Assembly: GCA_003339645.1 (NCBI GenBank)
Contig: QNUV01000041.1
Location: 496,001-560,000, forward strand
Reading direction: 5' to 3'
Length of the DNA stretch: 64,000 nucleotides
Origin: Microbacterium arborescens
Lineage (GTDB): Bacteria > Actinomycetota > Actinomycetes > Actinomycetales > Microbacteriaceae
In this document: positions 37,220 through 46,448 of the stretch, piece after piece
How positions within the stretch are numbered: the stretch's first letter is position 1
How the letters are laid out: the number at the start of each line of letters is the position of its first letter
The notes under the pieces: generated by a model
Databases searched by the model: none
What the model saw: only the letters and a program-made list of their open reading frames with translations
What the model was told of the DNA's origin: nothing
Position numbers and translations under genes: made by a program

Positions 37220-38542
37220 TCAGTCCGCGTCGCGGTAGATCGTCGGGATGGCGGGCTCGGAGCGGCTCAGTGCCAGAGCGCGAACCGGCATCTCCTCGAT
37301 CACGCTCGCGTGGTGGGCTCGGGCGGCCCGAACGCCGGCGGCACCGACCCAATCCACGACGGCCCGGCCGTCGGCGAACAACACCGTCTGGAGTGCGCGG
37401 GCATCGGGATGCTCGGCGGGAGTGTCGAGCGGCTCGAACCCGTCGGATACGACGACGATCTCTTCAAGAGCCGTGCCGTTGTCGAGCGCTCGGAACGCCG
37501 TCTTGCGTCCGCCGTGCGACACCTTGTCCGCCGAGGCCTTCGCGACCGAGAGCCAGGACCCGTCGTCGTTCTGACGCGCCACGAGCTTGTAGACCATGCC
37601 GGCGGTCGGAGTGCCCGAGCCGGTGACGAGCGACGTTCCCACCCCATAGGCGTCCACGGGGGATGCCGCCAGGGCCGCGATCGCGTACTCGTCGAGGTCG
37701 CTCGTGACGGTGATGCGCGTGGCGTGGGCGCCGAGCTCGTCGAGCTGCGCTCGGACGTCCGCTGCGACGGTCGGGAGGTCGCCCGAGTCGATCCGCACGC
37801 CGCCGAGTCCGGTGCCCGCGACCCGGATGGCCGTTGCGACGCCCTCGGTGATGTCGTAGGTGTCGATCAGGAGCGTCGTGTCGGCGCCGAGCGCGTCGAT
37901 CTGGCTGCGGAAGGCAGCCTCCTCGCTGTCGTGCAACAGCGTCCAGGCGTGTGCCGCGGTGCCCATGGTCGGAATGCCCCACGTGCGACCCGCCTCGAGG
38001 TTGCTCGTGGCCCCGAAGCCGGCGATGTGGGCTGCCCGAGCGGCCGCGACCGCGCTGCGTTCGTGCGCACGGCGCGACCCCATCTCGGCGAGAGGGCGGT
38101 CCCCGGCGGCGATCGCCATGCGCGCCGCCGCCGTGGCGACGGCGGAGTCGTAGTTGAGGATGCTGAGCACGAGGGTCTCGAGGACGACCGCCTCGGCGAA
38201 GGTCCCCTCGACGGTCAGGACCGGTGAACCGGGGAAGTAGAGCTCGCCCTCGCGATATCCGGTGATGGTGCCGGTGAAGCGATAGTCGGCGAGCCACGCG
38301 AGGGTGGTCTCATCGAGACCCGCGTGCTCGCGCAGGAACGTCAGCTCCTCGTCGCCGAAGCGGAAGCGCTCGATCTCCTCGAGCAGTCGTCCGGTGCCGG
38401 CGACGACGCCGAACCGCCGCCCGCCCGGGAGCCGCCGCGCGAAGACCTCGAACACGCAGCGTCGATCGGCCGTGCCGTCGCGCAGGGCCGCCTGCAGCAT
38501 CGTGATCTCGTAACGGTCGGTGAGCAGAGCGCTGGAGGCCAT
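37220..38542 (-). CDS. pncB: nicotinate phosphoribosyltransferase
   Basis: 440 residues. Makes nicotinate mononucleotide from nicotinate and PRPP in the NAD salvage pathway. Signatures: LLTDRYEITMLQAAL at the N-terminus, [16 protein letters not shown], the segment EMGSRRAHERSAV with the phosphorylatable His, FGATSNLEAG, and the PRPP/phosphate-binding GVRIDSGDL and GVGTSLVTGSG. The ATG at 38542 is preferred over a GTG at 38551 because TACAGT sits 7 nt before it. Divergent from murI. Confidence 0.94.
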   Translation of the reverse strand: MASSALLTDRYEITMLQAALRDGTADRRCVFEVFARRLPGGRRFGVVAGTGRLLEEIERFRFGDEELTFLREHAGLDETTLAWLADYRFTGTITGYREGELYFPGSPVLTVEGTFAEAVVLETLVLSILNYDSAVATAAARMAIAAGDRPLAEMGSRRAHERSAVAAARAAHIAGFGATSNLEAGRTWGIPTMGTAAHAWTLLHDSEEAAFRSQIDALGADTTLLIDTYDITEGVATAIRVAGTGLGGVRIDSGDLPTVAADVRAQLDELGAHATRITVTSDLDEYAIAALAASPVDAYGVGTSLVTGSGTPTAGMVYKLVARQNDDGSWLSVAKASADKVSHGGRKTAFRALDNGTALEEIVVVSDGFEPLDTPAEHPDARALQTVLFADGRAVVDWVGAAGVRAARAHHASVIEEMPVRALALSRSEPAIPTIYRDAD

Positions 38543-38549
38543 GACTGCC

Positions 38550-38555
38550 ACTGTA
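38550..38555 (-). promoter_or_regulatory. candidate leaderless -10 box for pncB
   Basis: Minus-strand TACAGT, 7 nt before the ATG at 38542; no ribosome site is visible. Confidence 0.4.
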
Positions 38556-38616
38556 GCGACGCTGCATTGCGCACCGACGACACGGGATGCCGCGGCGGCG
38601 AGGCCAGGTAGGCTCG

Positions 38617-39459
38617 ATGATCGTGAACGACGCGCCCATCGGAATCTTCGACTCGGGTGTCGGGGGGCTCACGGTGGCGCGGGCGATCTCGCAGCTGCTG
38701 CCGCGGGAGTCTCTGCTGTACATCGGTGACACCGCGCACTCGCCGTACGGTCCGAAGCCCATAGCCGACGTTCGGCGCTATGGGCTCGAGGTGCTCGACA
38801 CCCTCGTCGACGAGGGCGTGAAGATGCTCGTCATCGCGTGCAACACCGCTTCCGCCGCCTTGCTCCGCGACGCGCGTGAGCGTTACGACGTGCCGGTGGT
38901 CGAGGTCATCAACCCCGCCGTGCGGGCAGCGATCTCCACCACCCGCAACGGGCGCATCGGCGTGATCGGGACAGTCGGCACCATCGCCTCCCGCGCCTAC
39001 CAGGACATGCTCGAGGTCAACGAGCGGCTGGAGGTCTTCGCGGCATCCTGCCCCCGTTTCGTGGAGTTCGTCGAGGCGGGCATCACGCAGTCGCCCGAGG
39101 TGCTCGCCGTCGCCGAGGACTATCTCGCGCCGCTGCGCGAAGCGGGGGTCGACACCCTCGTGCTCGGCTGCACCCACTACCCGTTCCTCGAGGGCGCGAT
39201 CAGTTACGTCATGGGCCCCGACGTCGCGCTCGTCTCGAGCGACTCCGAGACGGCGAAGGACGTGTACCGTCAGCTCGTCTCCCGGGGCCTGCTCGCGCAC
39301 GATTCGGCGGTGCCCCGTCACGTCTACGAGGCCACGGGCGACTCCGGCGACGACTTCCTGGACCTCGCAGACCGGCTCATGGGCCGGGGCGTGCCCTCGG
39401 TGCGCATGGTCCAGACGGGGGCGATCGTGCTGCCCAAGCTCGCCCCGCCCGCATCCTGA
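38617..39459 (+). CDS. murI: glutamate racemase
   Basis: 280 residues. Interconverts L- and D-glutamate, giving D-Glu for peptidoglycan. [18 protein letters not shown] is the N-terminal signature. The two catalytic cysteines are in [12 protein letters not shown] and [17 protein letters not shown] box lies 2 nt before this ATG and 8 nt before an in-frame GTG at 38623, so the real start may be 38623. murI, rph and rdgB follow one another closely and form the usual actinobacterial unit. Confidence 0.95.
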   Translation: MIVNDAPIGIFDSGVGGLTVARAISQLLPRESLLYIGDTAHSPYGPKPIADVRRYGLEVLDTLVDEGVKMLVIACNTASAALLRDARERYDVPVVEVINPAVRAAISTTRNGRIGVIGTVGTIASRAYQDMLEVNERLEVFAASCPRFVEFVEAGITQSPEVLAVAEDYLAPLREAGVDTLVLGCTHYPFLEGAISYVMGPDVALVSSDSETAKDVYRQLVSRGLLAHDSAVPRHVYEATGDSGDDFLDLADRLMGRGVPSVRMVQTGAIVLPKLAPPAS

Positions 39460-39491
39460 CCCCCATCCGCCGTCCGATCGGAGACACCTTC

Positions 39492-40223
39492 ATGACCGAT
39501 TCCCTGCGCGCCGACGGGCGCACTGCCGACCAGCTCCGCACCGTGACGATCGAGCGCGGCTGGAGCGCACACGCCGAAGGATCGGCTCTCGTGAGCTTCG
39601 GGGGCACGAAGGTGCTCTGCACCGCCTCGTTCACCAACGGCGTCCCGCGCTGGCTGACCGGCAAGGGCAAGGGATGGGTCACGGCGGAGTACGCCATGCT
39701 GCCGCGAGCGACCAACAGCCGCAACGACCGCGAGTCGATCAAGGGCAAGGTCGGCGGACGGACGCACGAGATCTCGCGACTGATCGGCCGCGCCCTGCGG
39801 GCCGTCGTCGACACGAAGGCGCTGGGCGAGAACACGATCGTCATCGACTGCGACGTGCTGCAGGCCGACGGCGGCACCCGCACCGCCGCGATCACCGGGG
39901 CCTACGTCGCCCTGGCCGACGCCATCGAGTGGGGGCGGTCGCAGAAGTTCATCGCGCAGCGCTCGGCGCCGCTGGTGGACTCCGTGTCGGCGGTGTCGGT
40001 CGGGATCATCGACGGAACGCCGATGCTCGACCTCGCCTACGTCGAGGACGTGCGGGCCGAGACCGACATGAACGTCGTCGTCACCGGCCGCGGGCTCTTC
40101 GTCGAGGTGCAGGGCACCGCTGAGGGCGCTCCCTTCGACAAGCGCGAGCTCGATGCGCTGCTCGAGCTCGGCGTGAACGGGTGCGCGCAGCTGCGCGACA
40201 TCCAAACGGCGACGCTGGCATGA
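39492..40223 (+). CDS. rph: ribonuclease PH
   Basis: 243 residues. Phosphorolytic 3'-5' exonuclease that trims tRNA 3' ends. Motifs: [19 protein letters not shown], the conserved [21 protein letters not shown] region (split), [19 protein letters not shown] and [18 protein letters not shown] with phosphate and metal ligands. The start follows GGAGACACC; the stop overlaps rdgB by 4 bp. Confidence 0.96.
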   Translation: MTDSLRADGRTADQLRTVTIERGWSAHAEGSALVSFGGTKVLCTASFTNGVPRWLTGKGKGWVTAEYAMLPRATNSRNDRESIKGKVGGRTHEISRLIGRALRAVVDTKALGENTIVIDCDVLQADGGTRTAAITGAYVALADAIEWGRSQKFIAQRSAPLVDSVSAVSVGIIDGTPMLDLAYVEDVRAETDMNVVVTGRGLFVEVQGTAEGAPFDKRELDALLELGVNGCAQLRDIQTATLA

Positions 40224-40813
40224 CCGGCCGCATCGTCCTGGCGACCCACAACCCCCACAAGGTCGAGGAGTTCCACGCGATCGTCGCGGCGGTCCGCCCC
40301 GACCTGGAGGTCATCGGGTACGACGGGCCGGAACCGATCGAGGACGGCGTCACCTTCACGGAGAACGCGCTCATCAAGGCCCGGGCTGCCGCGGCGCACA
40401 CGGGGCTCCCGGCCCTCGCCGACGACTCGGGGATCTGCGTCGACGCGCTCGGGGGAGCCCCGGGTGCCTTCTCGGCGTACTGGGCCGGTCACCAGAAGGA
40501 CGCCGCCGCCAACACGGCCCTGCTGCTCGATCAGCTCTCCGACATCGCCGATCCGCGTCGCACGGCTCAGTTCGTCTCGGTGATCGCGCTCGTCGACGGT
40601 GAGACCGAACATGTCGTCGAGGGCGTCTGGCCGGGCCGGCTGGCGACCGAGGCGGCCGGCGAGGGCGGTTTCGGATACGACCCGGTGTTCGTGCCCGACG
40701 GGCAGCCGGAGCCGGCTCGCACCGTCGCGGAGTGGTCGGCAGCGGAGAAGAACGCCGCGTCGCACCGCGCGCGAGCCTTCGTCGCGCTCACCGAGCTGCT
40801 GCGCTCGCTCTGA
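40220..40813 (+). CDS. rdgB: XTP/dITP pyrophosphatase
   Basis: 197 residues, Ham1 family. Removes non-canonical purine nucleotides (dITP, XTP) from the pool. Motifs: [37 protein letters not shown] (catalytic Asp), and [15 protein letters not shown]. The ATGA overlap with rph fixes the start at 40220. Confidence 0.95.
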   Translation: MTGRIVLATHNPHKVEEFHAIVAAVRPDLEVIGYDGPEPIEDGVTFTENALIKARAAAAHTGLPALADDSGICVDALGGAPGAFSAYWAGHQKDAAANTALLLDQLSDIADPRRTAQFVSVIALVDGETEHVVEGVWPGRLATEAAGEGGFGYDPVFVPDGQPEPARTVAEWSAAEKNAASHRARAFVALTELLRSL

Positions 40814-40859
40814 CCTTCGTCCGGCAGGCCCACCGCGCCGCGCGGGCCGGTCGCCGACG

Positions 40860-40893
40860 CACCCCGCACGCCGCGGCACCCCGCACGCCGCGG
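40860..40893. repeat. 17-bp tandem direct repeat
   Basis: CACCCCGCACGCCGCGG occurs twice head to tail, inside the 142-bp gap between converging rdgB and ligD. No hairpin with a T-run is evident. No function suggested. Confidence 0.7.
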
Positions 40894-40955
40894 CCGAGTG
40901 CAGCGCTTCAGCCTGTCGTCGGCACACCCCGACGGCACAACCCCGACCGGCGACC

Positions 40956-43439
40956 CTAGCTCTCCTCTCGGCGGACGTCGCCGGGGGTCCGGTCAGGCCG
41001 CAGGCCCCGCCAGCGAGCGTGGCGCAGGATGCCGCCCGGCGTGAACTCGGCGAACTCGACCTCGCCGACGAGCTCGGGTCGAATCCACCGGGCGTCGGAG
41101 GCGTCGGCTGCGGGGATGCCCACGAACGGGTTCTCGTTCGAGCGGAGAGGCTCGAGGGCGGCGGTCAGCCGCGCGAGTTCGGCATCGGAGAACCCGGATC
41201 CGACGCGCCCGGCGTAGTGCAGAGCGCCGTCGTCGTCGGGGATGCCGAGCAGCAGCGACCCGATGCCCCCGCGCCGCTCGCCCTTGCCCGGCCGGATCGC
41301 GCCGACGACGACGTCCTGCGTGCGGGTGAGCTTGACCTTGAGCCATTCCTCCGATCGAACGCCGGGGCGGTAACGGGATGACGGGTCCTTCACGACGGCA
41401 CCCTCGAGATCGAGCTCCCGAGCCACGGTCAGCGCGGCGTCGAGGTCGTCGGTGACGGGCGGCACCGTGAGCGGCGGTTTTGCGAGCGCCGTCGCGGACT
41501 CGAGCAGTCGTCGGCGCTCGCGCAACGGCAGGGTCGTGACGTCGCGGTCGCCGTGCCGCAGCATGTCGAACACGAAGAGATCGGCGGGCGTGCGGTCGCG
41601 CTCCCGCGCGATGTCGCGGGCCTTCGTGAGGTGCATCCGGTTCTGCAGGAGCGGGAAGCTCGGGCGTCCCGCCCCGTCGAGCGCGACGATCTCTCCGTCG
41701 AGCACCAGGGGGGTCTCGCCCAGTCCCAGATCCGCATCCTCGCCCGTGAGCTCGGGGTAGCGGGCCGTGATGTCGGTGCCGCTGCGGGCGTGCAACCGCA
41801 TCCGCTCGCCGTCCCAGTACGCGATCGCCCGGACGCCATCCCACTTGAACTCGACCCACGGCCCCCAGCGTTCCGCCGTCGCGCGGGCGGCTCCACGCGA
41901 CGATGAGACGGCCAGCATGGGCGACACCGGTCCCGCCGCGATCGTCGATGCGCCCGTCTCGGCCTCGGGATGAGCAGATGCCGGCGGCCGCGCGGACGGC
42001 GCCGGCCGCGCGGATGCCTCCGGCCGCGCAGACCCCGCGGGTGCGGAGGGGGCCGACCCCGGAGCCTCGGTCTTCATCCGGTGCAGGAGCCACTGCGACT
42101 TCTCGCCCGACCCGCCGGTGCGGATGAGCACGAGGCGCGCGTCGTGCGCGGTTCCGCCGGTGGTGCCCCGGAGGGTGAAGATGATCTCGTCCTCGCGCCA
42201 CTTCTCGAGGTCGTAGACGCCGGTGTCCCAGATCGTCATGGTGCCCGCACCGTACTCGCCGACGGGGATCTCGCCGTGGAAGGTCAGGTACTCCAGCGGA
42301 TGCGGCTCGGTCATCACGGCGAGATGGTTGCGGTCGGTCGTCTCGGGGATGCCGCGGGGCACAGCCCAGCTGACCAGCACTCCGTCCCGCTCCAGGCGCA
42401 GGTCGTAGTGCAGCCGCCGGGCATGGTGCTCCTGCACGACGAAGCGGGGCTTGCCCGCTGGTGCGGTACCCGCAACGCCCGCCGCAGCACCCGACACGGC
42501 GTCGGGCATGGGCTCGGGCGTGCGGTCCGCGGACCGCTTCGCGAGGTACGGCGCTAGCGGTGCCGTTCGCCGGGGTGCGAGCGCCGCGAGCAGGTCGCCG
42601 ACGTCGTCTGCGCGCTCGAGCATCTCGTCAAAGCGGAGGTGGCGGAGGTCCGGATCGTCGAGCTCGTCCCACGTTCGCGGTGCAGCGACGGTCGGCTCAT
42701 CGCGGCCGCGCAGCGAATAGGGCGCGATGGTGGTCTTCGAACCGTTGTTCTGGCTCCAGTCGAGGAAGACCTTGCCGGTGCGGGCGCTCCGGGTCATCTG
42801 ACTGATGACGAGGTCGGGGTGGTCGGCCTCGAGAGCGCGGGCGAGCTCTTTCGCGAACGCCGAGGCCTCATCGCTCGTCTTCGCGCCGGCGAGCGGAGCG
42901 TACAGATGGATGCCCTTGCTTCCGCTCGTGACGGGAAACAACTCCATTCCCATGTCCGAGAGGATGCTGCGCACCCACCGCGCCACCTCGGCGCACTCGG
43001 CCAGCCCGACACCGGGGCCCGGATCGAGGTCGAGGACGAGCCGGTCGGGAGAGCCGCGCTCGCCGGCGTCGGTGAAGCGCCACTGCGGGACGTGCAGTTC
43101 GAGGCTCGCGACCTGCGCGAGGTAGACGAGCGAGGCCACCTCTTCGACGAGGGGGTAGTCCTTCGATCCGCTGGAATGGTCGATCGGCATGCGGGGAAGC
43201 CATGAGGGAGCGCCGGGCTCGAGGGCTTTCGCGAAGAAGTCGGGCTGTTCGACGCCCTCGGGCCAGCGTTTGCGCGTCACCGGGCGCCGGTCGAGGTGGG
43301 GGAGCATCAGGGGCGCGATGCGCGAGAAGTAGTCGATCACCTCGCCCTTGGTGGTGCCCGTTCTGGGGTACAGCACCTTGTCGAGGTTCGACAGCCGCAG
43401 ACGTCGGCCGTCGACCCGGACCGTCTGCTCTCCTGCCAT
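40956..43439 (-). CDS. ligD: multifunctional ATP-dependent DNA ligase D
   Basis: 827 residues, end-processing and ligation enzyme of non-homologous end joining. Order of domains: archaeo-eukaryotic primase-type polymerase (1 to ~290, metal motif LVLDLDPGPG at about 135); 3'-phosphoesterase (~325-460, VVQEHHARRLHYDLRLERDG); an Ala/Pro/Ser-rich linker; ligase domain (~500-827) with nucleotide-accepting Lys532 in EFKWDGVRAIAY. Pol-PE-Lig is the mycobacterial order. The ATG at 43439 has TAACCT 6 nt upstream. Divergent from ku. Confidence 0.95.
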   Translation of the reverse strand: MAGEQTVRVDGRRLRLSNLDKVLYPRTGTTKGEVIDYFSRIAPLMLPHLDRRPVTRKRWPEGVEQPDFFAKALEPGAPSWLPRMPIDHSSGSKDYPLVEEVASLVYLAQVASLELHVPQWRFTDAGERGSPDRLVLDLDPGPGVGLAECAEVARWVRSILSDMGMELFPVTSGSKGIHLYAPLAGAKTSDEASAFAKELARALEADHPDLVISQMTRSARTGKVFLDWSQNNGSKTTIAPYSLRGRDEPTVAAPRTWDELDDPDLRHLRFDEMLERADDVGDLLAALAPRRTAPLAPYLAKRSADRTPEPMPDAVSGAAAGVAGTAPAGKPRFVVQEHHARRLHYDLRLERDGVLVSWAVPRGIPETTDRNHLAVMTEPHPLEYLTFHGEIPVGEYGAGTMTIWDTGVYDLEKWREDEIIFTLRGTTGGTAHDARLVLIRTGGSGEKSQWLLHRMKTEAPGSAPSAPAGSARPEASARPAPSARPPASAHPEAETGASTIAAGPVSPMLAVSSSRGAARATAERWGPWVEFKWDGVRAIAYWDGERMRLHARSGTDITARYPELTGEDADLGLGETPLVLDGEIVALDGAGRPSFPLLQNRMHLTKARDIARERDRTPADLFVFDMLRHGDRDVTTLPLRERRRLLESATALAKPPLTVPPVTDDLDAALTVARELDLEGAVVKDPSSRYRPGVRSEEWLKVKLTRTQDVVVGAIRPGKGERRGGIGSLLLGIPDDDGALHYAGRVGSGFSDAELARLTAALEPLRSNENPFVGIPAADASDARWIRPELVGEVEFAEFTPGGILRHARWRGLRPDRTPGDVRREES

Positions 43440-43445
43440 GCCGAC

Positions 43446-43451
43446 AGGTTA
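43446..43451 (-). promoter_or_regulatory. candidate leaderless -10 box for ligD
   Basis: Minus-strand TAACCT, exactly 6 nt before the ATG at 43439. The adjoining inverted repeat CGCCA-CCCGC-TGGCG (43455-43469) lies between the divergent ligD and ku starts. Confidence 0.4.
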
Positions 43452-43500
43452 TTGCGCCACCCGCTGGCGTCGCCGAGGGGTTGCGGTGTGTACTTCGTGC

Positions 43501-44481
43501 ATGAGATCGATCTGGAAAGGCGCCCTCACCTTCGGGCTCGTCAATGTGCCGGTGAAGGTCTACTCGGCGACCGAGGACCACGACGTGCCCCTGCACCAGG
43601 TGCACAACGCCGACGGCGGGCGCATCCGCTACCAGCGCATCTGCGAGATCGACGGTGAGGTCGTGCCCTACGCCGATATCGATCGCGCCTACGACGACGG
43701 CGAGCAGACCGTCGTGCTCACGAAGGAGGATCTGGCGTCGTTGCCCTCCGAGCGGAGCCGCGAGATCGACGTCGTCGAGTTCGTGCCGAGCGACCAGATC
43801 GATCTGCTGACGCTCGACAAGGCGTACTACCTCGAGCCCGACTCGTCGTCGCCCAAGTCGTACGTCCTGCTCCGCAAGACCCTGGAGCAGACGGATCGGA
43901 CCGCGATCGTGCGGTTCTCCCTGCGACAGAAGACGCGGCTCGCGGCGCTGCGCGTGCGGGGCGATGTCCTCGTGCTGCAGACGCTGCTGTGGGCCGACGA
44001 GGTCCGTGAGGCGGCGTTCCCGGCCCTCGATGAGTCGGTGCGCATCTCGGCGAAGGAGCTCGAGATGTCGGCATCCCTCGTCGAGAGCTTCTCGAGCGAC
44101 TTCGACCCCGAGGCGTTCACGGACGAGTATCAGGAGGAGCTGCGGACCCTCATCGACGCCAAGCTCGAGAAGGGCGACGCTCTCGACACCTCCGAGACCT
44201 TCGGTGAGAAGGCCGAGAAGGAGGGCGGCGAGGTCATCGACCTGATGGAGGCGCTGCGGGCGAGTGTCGAGCGCAGCCGTGCGGCGCGTGGCGGGGGCTC
44301 GAAGACATCCAGCGACGATGCCGGAGACGGCGACACCGAGACGCCCGCGAAGAAGCGCGCCGGGAAGAGTGCGGCGGCGAAGCCGGATGCCGACGAGAAG
44401 TCGCCCGCGAAGAAAGCGCCCGCTAAGAAGAAGACGGCCGCGAAGAAGACTCCCACGAAGAAGAGCGCGAAAGCCTCCTGA
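43501..44481 (+). CDS. ku: Ku DNA end-binding protein
   Basis: 326 residues. Homodimeric ring that threads onto double-strand break ends and recruits LigD. The conserved N-terminus MRSIWKGALTFGLVNVPVKV fixes the ATG at 43501. The core includes KAYYLEPDSSSPKSYVLL and LWADEVREAAFP. After about residue 275 it becomes a Lys/Ala/Pro-rich tail (AKKKTAAKKTPTKKSAKAS), like the basic DNA-binding extensions of mycobacterial and streptomycete Ku. The next gene on the other strand ends at the very next base. Confidence 0.95.
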   Translation: MRSIWKGALTFGLVNVPVKVYSATEDHDVPLHQVHNADGGRIRYQRICEIDGEVVPYADIDRAYDDGEQTVVLTKEDLASLPSERSREIDVVEFVPSDQIDLLTLDKAYYLEPDSSSPKSYVLLRKTLEQTDRTAIVRFSLRQKTRLAALRVRGDVLVLQTLLWADEVREAAFPALDESVRISAKELEMSASLVESFSSDFDPEAFTDEYQEELRTLIDAKLEKGDALDTSETFGEKAEKEGGEVIDLMEALRASVERSRAARGGGSKTSSDDAGDGDTETPAKKRAGKSAAAKPDADEKSPAKKAPAKKKTAAKKTPTKKSAKAS

Positions 44482-45300
44482 TCAGCTCCGCGGCGGTTCG
44501 TGACCGCCGTCGGGCTCAGGCGCCGGCGCCCCGGGGCGGTGCACGTGCGGGTGGCCGTGCTCACGGAAGACCTCCGGGTCGAGCACGAGCTCGCGCGCCT
44601 CTTCGGAGTCGGTGTACTCGTCGGGTCCGGCGGCCATCTCCTTCTTCGCCTTCCGCTTCTCGGCGAAGTAGTGCCACACGATGAAGAAGACGGTGCCGAC
44701 GACGGCCGCGAGCAGGATGACGTCGATGTACTTCGCGACGAACTCGCCGACGCCCGGAATCAGGCTCACGAGGTAGCCGATCACGGTCAGGCCGAAGCCC
44801 CAGATGACGGCCCCGATGAGGTTGTAGAGCGAGTACCGATGCCACGGCATCTTGCCGACACCGGCGGCGACGGGCGCGAACGTGCGGACGATGGGGACGA
44901 AGCGGGCGAGGATCACGGTGACGCCGCCGTATCGCTCGAAGAACGCGTTCGTGCGCTCCACGTTGCGGCGACTGAACAGGCCCGATTCCTTGCGCTCGAA
45001 GACGGCGGGGCCGCCCTTGCGGCCGATCACATAGCCCACCTCACCGCCGAGGAAGGCCGAGAATCCGATCAGGAGACCGACGATCCAGACGTTGATCCCG
45101 AAGACCCCGTGGGGTGCGTGCGTGACCGGGTTCGACAGCAGGCCCGCCATGATCAGCAGCGTGTCGCCGGGAAGCAGGAAGCCGACGAGCAGTCCGGTCT
45201 CGGCGAAGATGATGAAGCACACCACGAGCAGAGCCCAGGGGCCTGCCGCGCTGATGATGGTGGCGGGGTCGAGCCAGGGGATGAGGGCGATCTGATGCAC
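44482..45300 (-). CDS. DedA-family membrane protein
   Basis: 272 residues, multipass. The family pattern is clear: LLVGFLLPGDTLLIMAG, GGEVGYVIGRKGG, and FFERYGGVTVILARFVPIVR followed by TFAPVAAGVGKMPWHRY. DedA proteins are linked to lipid-carrier scrambling and membrane homeostasis. The C-terminal ~60 residues are charged and His-rich (EHGHPHVHRPG). The GTG at 45300 is chosen because longer in-frame extensions run into tRNA-Leu. Its stop touches the ku stop with no gap. Confidence 0.9.
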   Translation of the reverse strand: MHQIALIPWLDPATIISAAGPWALLVVCFIIFAETGLLVGFLLPGDTLLIMAGLLSNPVTHAPHGVFGINVWIVGLLIGFSAFLGGEVGYVIGRKGGPAVFERKESGLFSRRNVERTNAFFERYGGVTVILARFVPIVRTFAPVAAGVGKMPWHRYSLYNLIGAVIWGFGLTVIGYLVSLIPGVGEFVAKYIDVILLAAVVGTVFFIVWHYFAEKRKAKKEMAAGPDEYTDSEEARELVLDPEVFREHGHPHVHRPGAPAPEPDGGHEPPRS

Positions 45301-45332
45301 GAGTTTCCCGTCGGGAGAGGATGACGCGAGGA

Positions 45333-45346
45333 CGGGCGAACGCCCG
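45333..45346 (-). terminator. short hairpin downstream of tRNA-Leu
   Basis: CGGGCG-AA-CGCCCG, a perfect 6-bp stem 6 nt after the 3' end of the tRNA, without a T-run. It may mark the tRNA 3' processing region rather than full termination, since dedA follows on the same strand. Confidence 0.35.
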
Positions 45347-45351
45347 ATCCG

Positions 45352-45433
45352 TGCGGAAGGTGGGACTTGAACCCACACGCCGTGAGGCACAGGAACCTAA
45401 ATCCTGCGTGTCTGCCAATTCCACCACTCCCGC
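45352..45433 (-). tRNA. tRNA-Leu (TAG)
   Basis: 82-nt class II tRNA with the long variable arm typical of leucine. Anticodon loop TTTAGGT gives anticodon TAG, closed by CAGGA/TCCTG. Acceptor GCGGGAG pairs with CTTCCGC (one G:T), discriminator A. T-loop GTTCAAGTC. CCA is not encoded. Confidence 0.95.
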
Positions 45434-45536
45434 TGACGGGTTCAGTCTAGGCGGGCGGGATAGCCAGAATCGTCCGGATAACCCCCGAATCCGCCGAGAT
45501 GATGTGGCGGTCACGGCGCACGCCGCCCCATCGCAC

Positions 45537-46370
45537 CTATCGCGCGACCGAGCTCTCGCGCCCTGAGCCCGGGATGTTCGCGGGGGCCTCAGCGATCCGC
45601 GGGGAGCCGCCGACGAACCAGTATCCGGTGCCGACGAGGAGGCCGCCGCCGACGAGGTTCCCGGCGCTCACGAGCACCAGATTGAGGGCGAAGCCGCCCA
45701 GGGTCGCCGACGGGTCGCCGGAGAGCAGGCCGATCGTGAACGTGGTCATGTTCGCCACGACGTGCTCGAAGCCGGAGGTGATGAACGCGAGGATCGCCGC
45801 GAACACGACGAGGATGCGGGCGCTCTCGCTGCGCAGCCGCACCGTCATCCAGATCGCGACGCAGACGAGCACGTTGCACAGGATGCCGCGGACGAACAGC
45901 TCGAGCGGCGGCTCGTGGGCCTTCGCGGCGAGCATGTCGGAGATCATCGCGCCGGCCGCGGCATTGCTGTGCAGCACCCCCGACGCGACAATCAGCGCTC
46001 CGAACACGACGGACCCGACGAGGTTGGCGCCGAACGTCCACAGGACCGCCCCGGCGGCGCGCCCCGCCGGCACGGCCCTCATGAGCGCGGCCTGGGGGAT
46101 CGTCATCATCGAGGACGTCACGAGCTCGCCCCCCGCGATGACGACGATCGTCAGGGCGACCCCGAACACCAGTCCCGACACGAGCTTGCCCCAGCCCGAG
46201 CCCGCCGCGAAGAGGGGCCCGGCTGCCGTGACCATGAGCACGACCCCGACGCCGATGTAAGCGCCGGCGAGCATGCCCGACACAGTGAAGCGAGCGGGCG
46301 AGCGCAGCCCGTCCGTCTTGTGGCGGCCGTTCTCGGCTTGTGCGGCGAGCGCCTCGGGGATCGTGAGCAC
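45537..46370 (-). CDS. formate/nitrite transporter (FNT) family channel
   Basis: 277 residues with six hydrophobic helices, the aquaporin-like FNT fold (pentameric anion channels for formate, nitrite or hydrosulfide). Typical FNT segments are GMLAGAYIGVGVVLMV, GELVTSSMM, LVGSVVFGALIV, GILCNVLVCVAIWM, and the central-His segment TSGFEHVVANM. Which anion is carried cannot be read. It starts 78 bp after the methionine synthase gene on the same strand and may be the last gene of that unit. A GTG start at 46370 follows GGAAGGACGG. Confidence 0.85.
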   Translation of the reverse strand: MLTIPEALAAQAENGRHKTDGLRSPARFTVSGMLAGAYIGVGVVLMVTAAGPLFAAGSGWGKLVSGLVFGVALTIVVIAGGELVTSSMMTIPQAALMRAVPAGRAAGAVLWTFGANLVGSVVFGALIVASGVLHSNAAAGAMISDMLAAKAHEPPLELFVRGILCNVLVCVAIWMTVRLRSESARILVVFAAILAFITSGFEHVVANMTTFTIGLLSGDPSATLGGFALNLVLVSAGNLVGGGLLVGTGYWFVGGSPRIAEAPANIPGSGRESSVAR

Positions 46371-46448
46371 GGGATCACCGTCCTTCCGCCGCCAGTGTGC
46401 GCTCGATGCGCGGGCCGAAAGGGGGCGGCGGGCCGGGGATAACCCGGG

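Noticed and set aside
40814-40955. Small gene in the rdgB-ligD gap
   Set aside because: No start with ribosome site or leaderless box; the sequence is a short tandem repeat in GC-rich spacer.
45301-45390. N-terminal extension of the DedA protein into the tRNA region
   Set aside because: The extended frame overlaps tRNA-Leu (45352-45433) and adds no DedA sequence; the GTG at 45300 is adequate.
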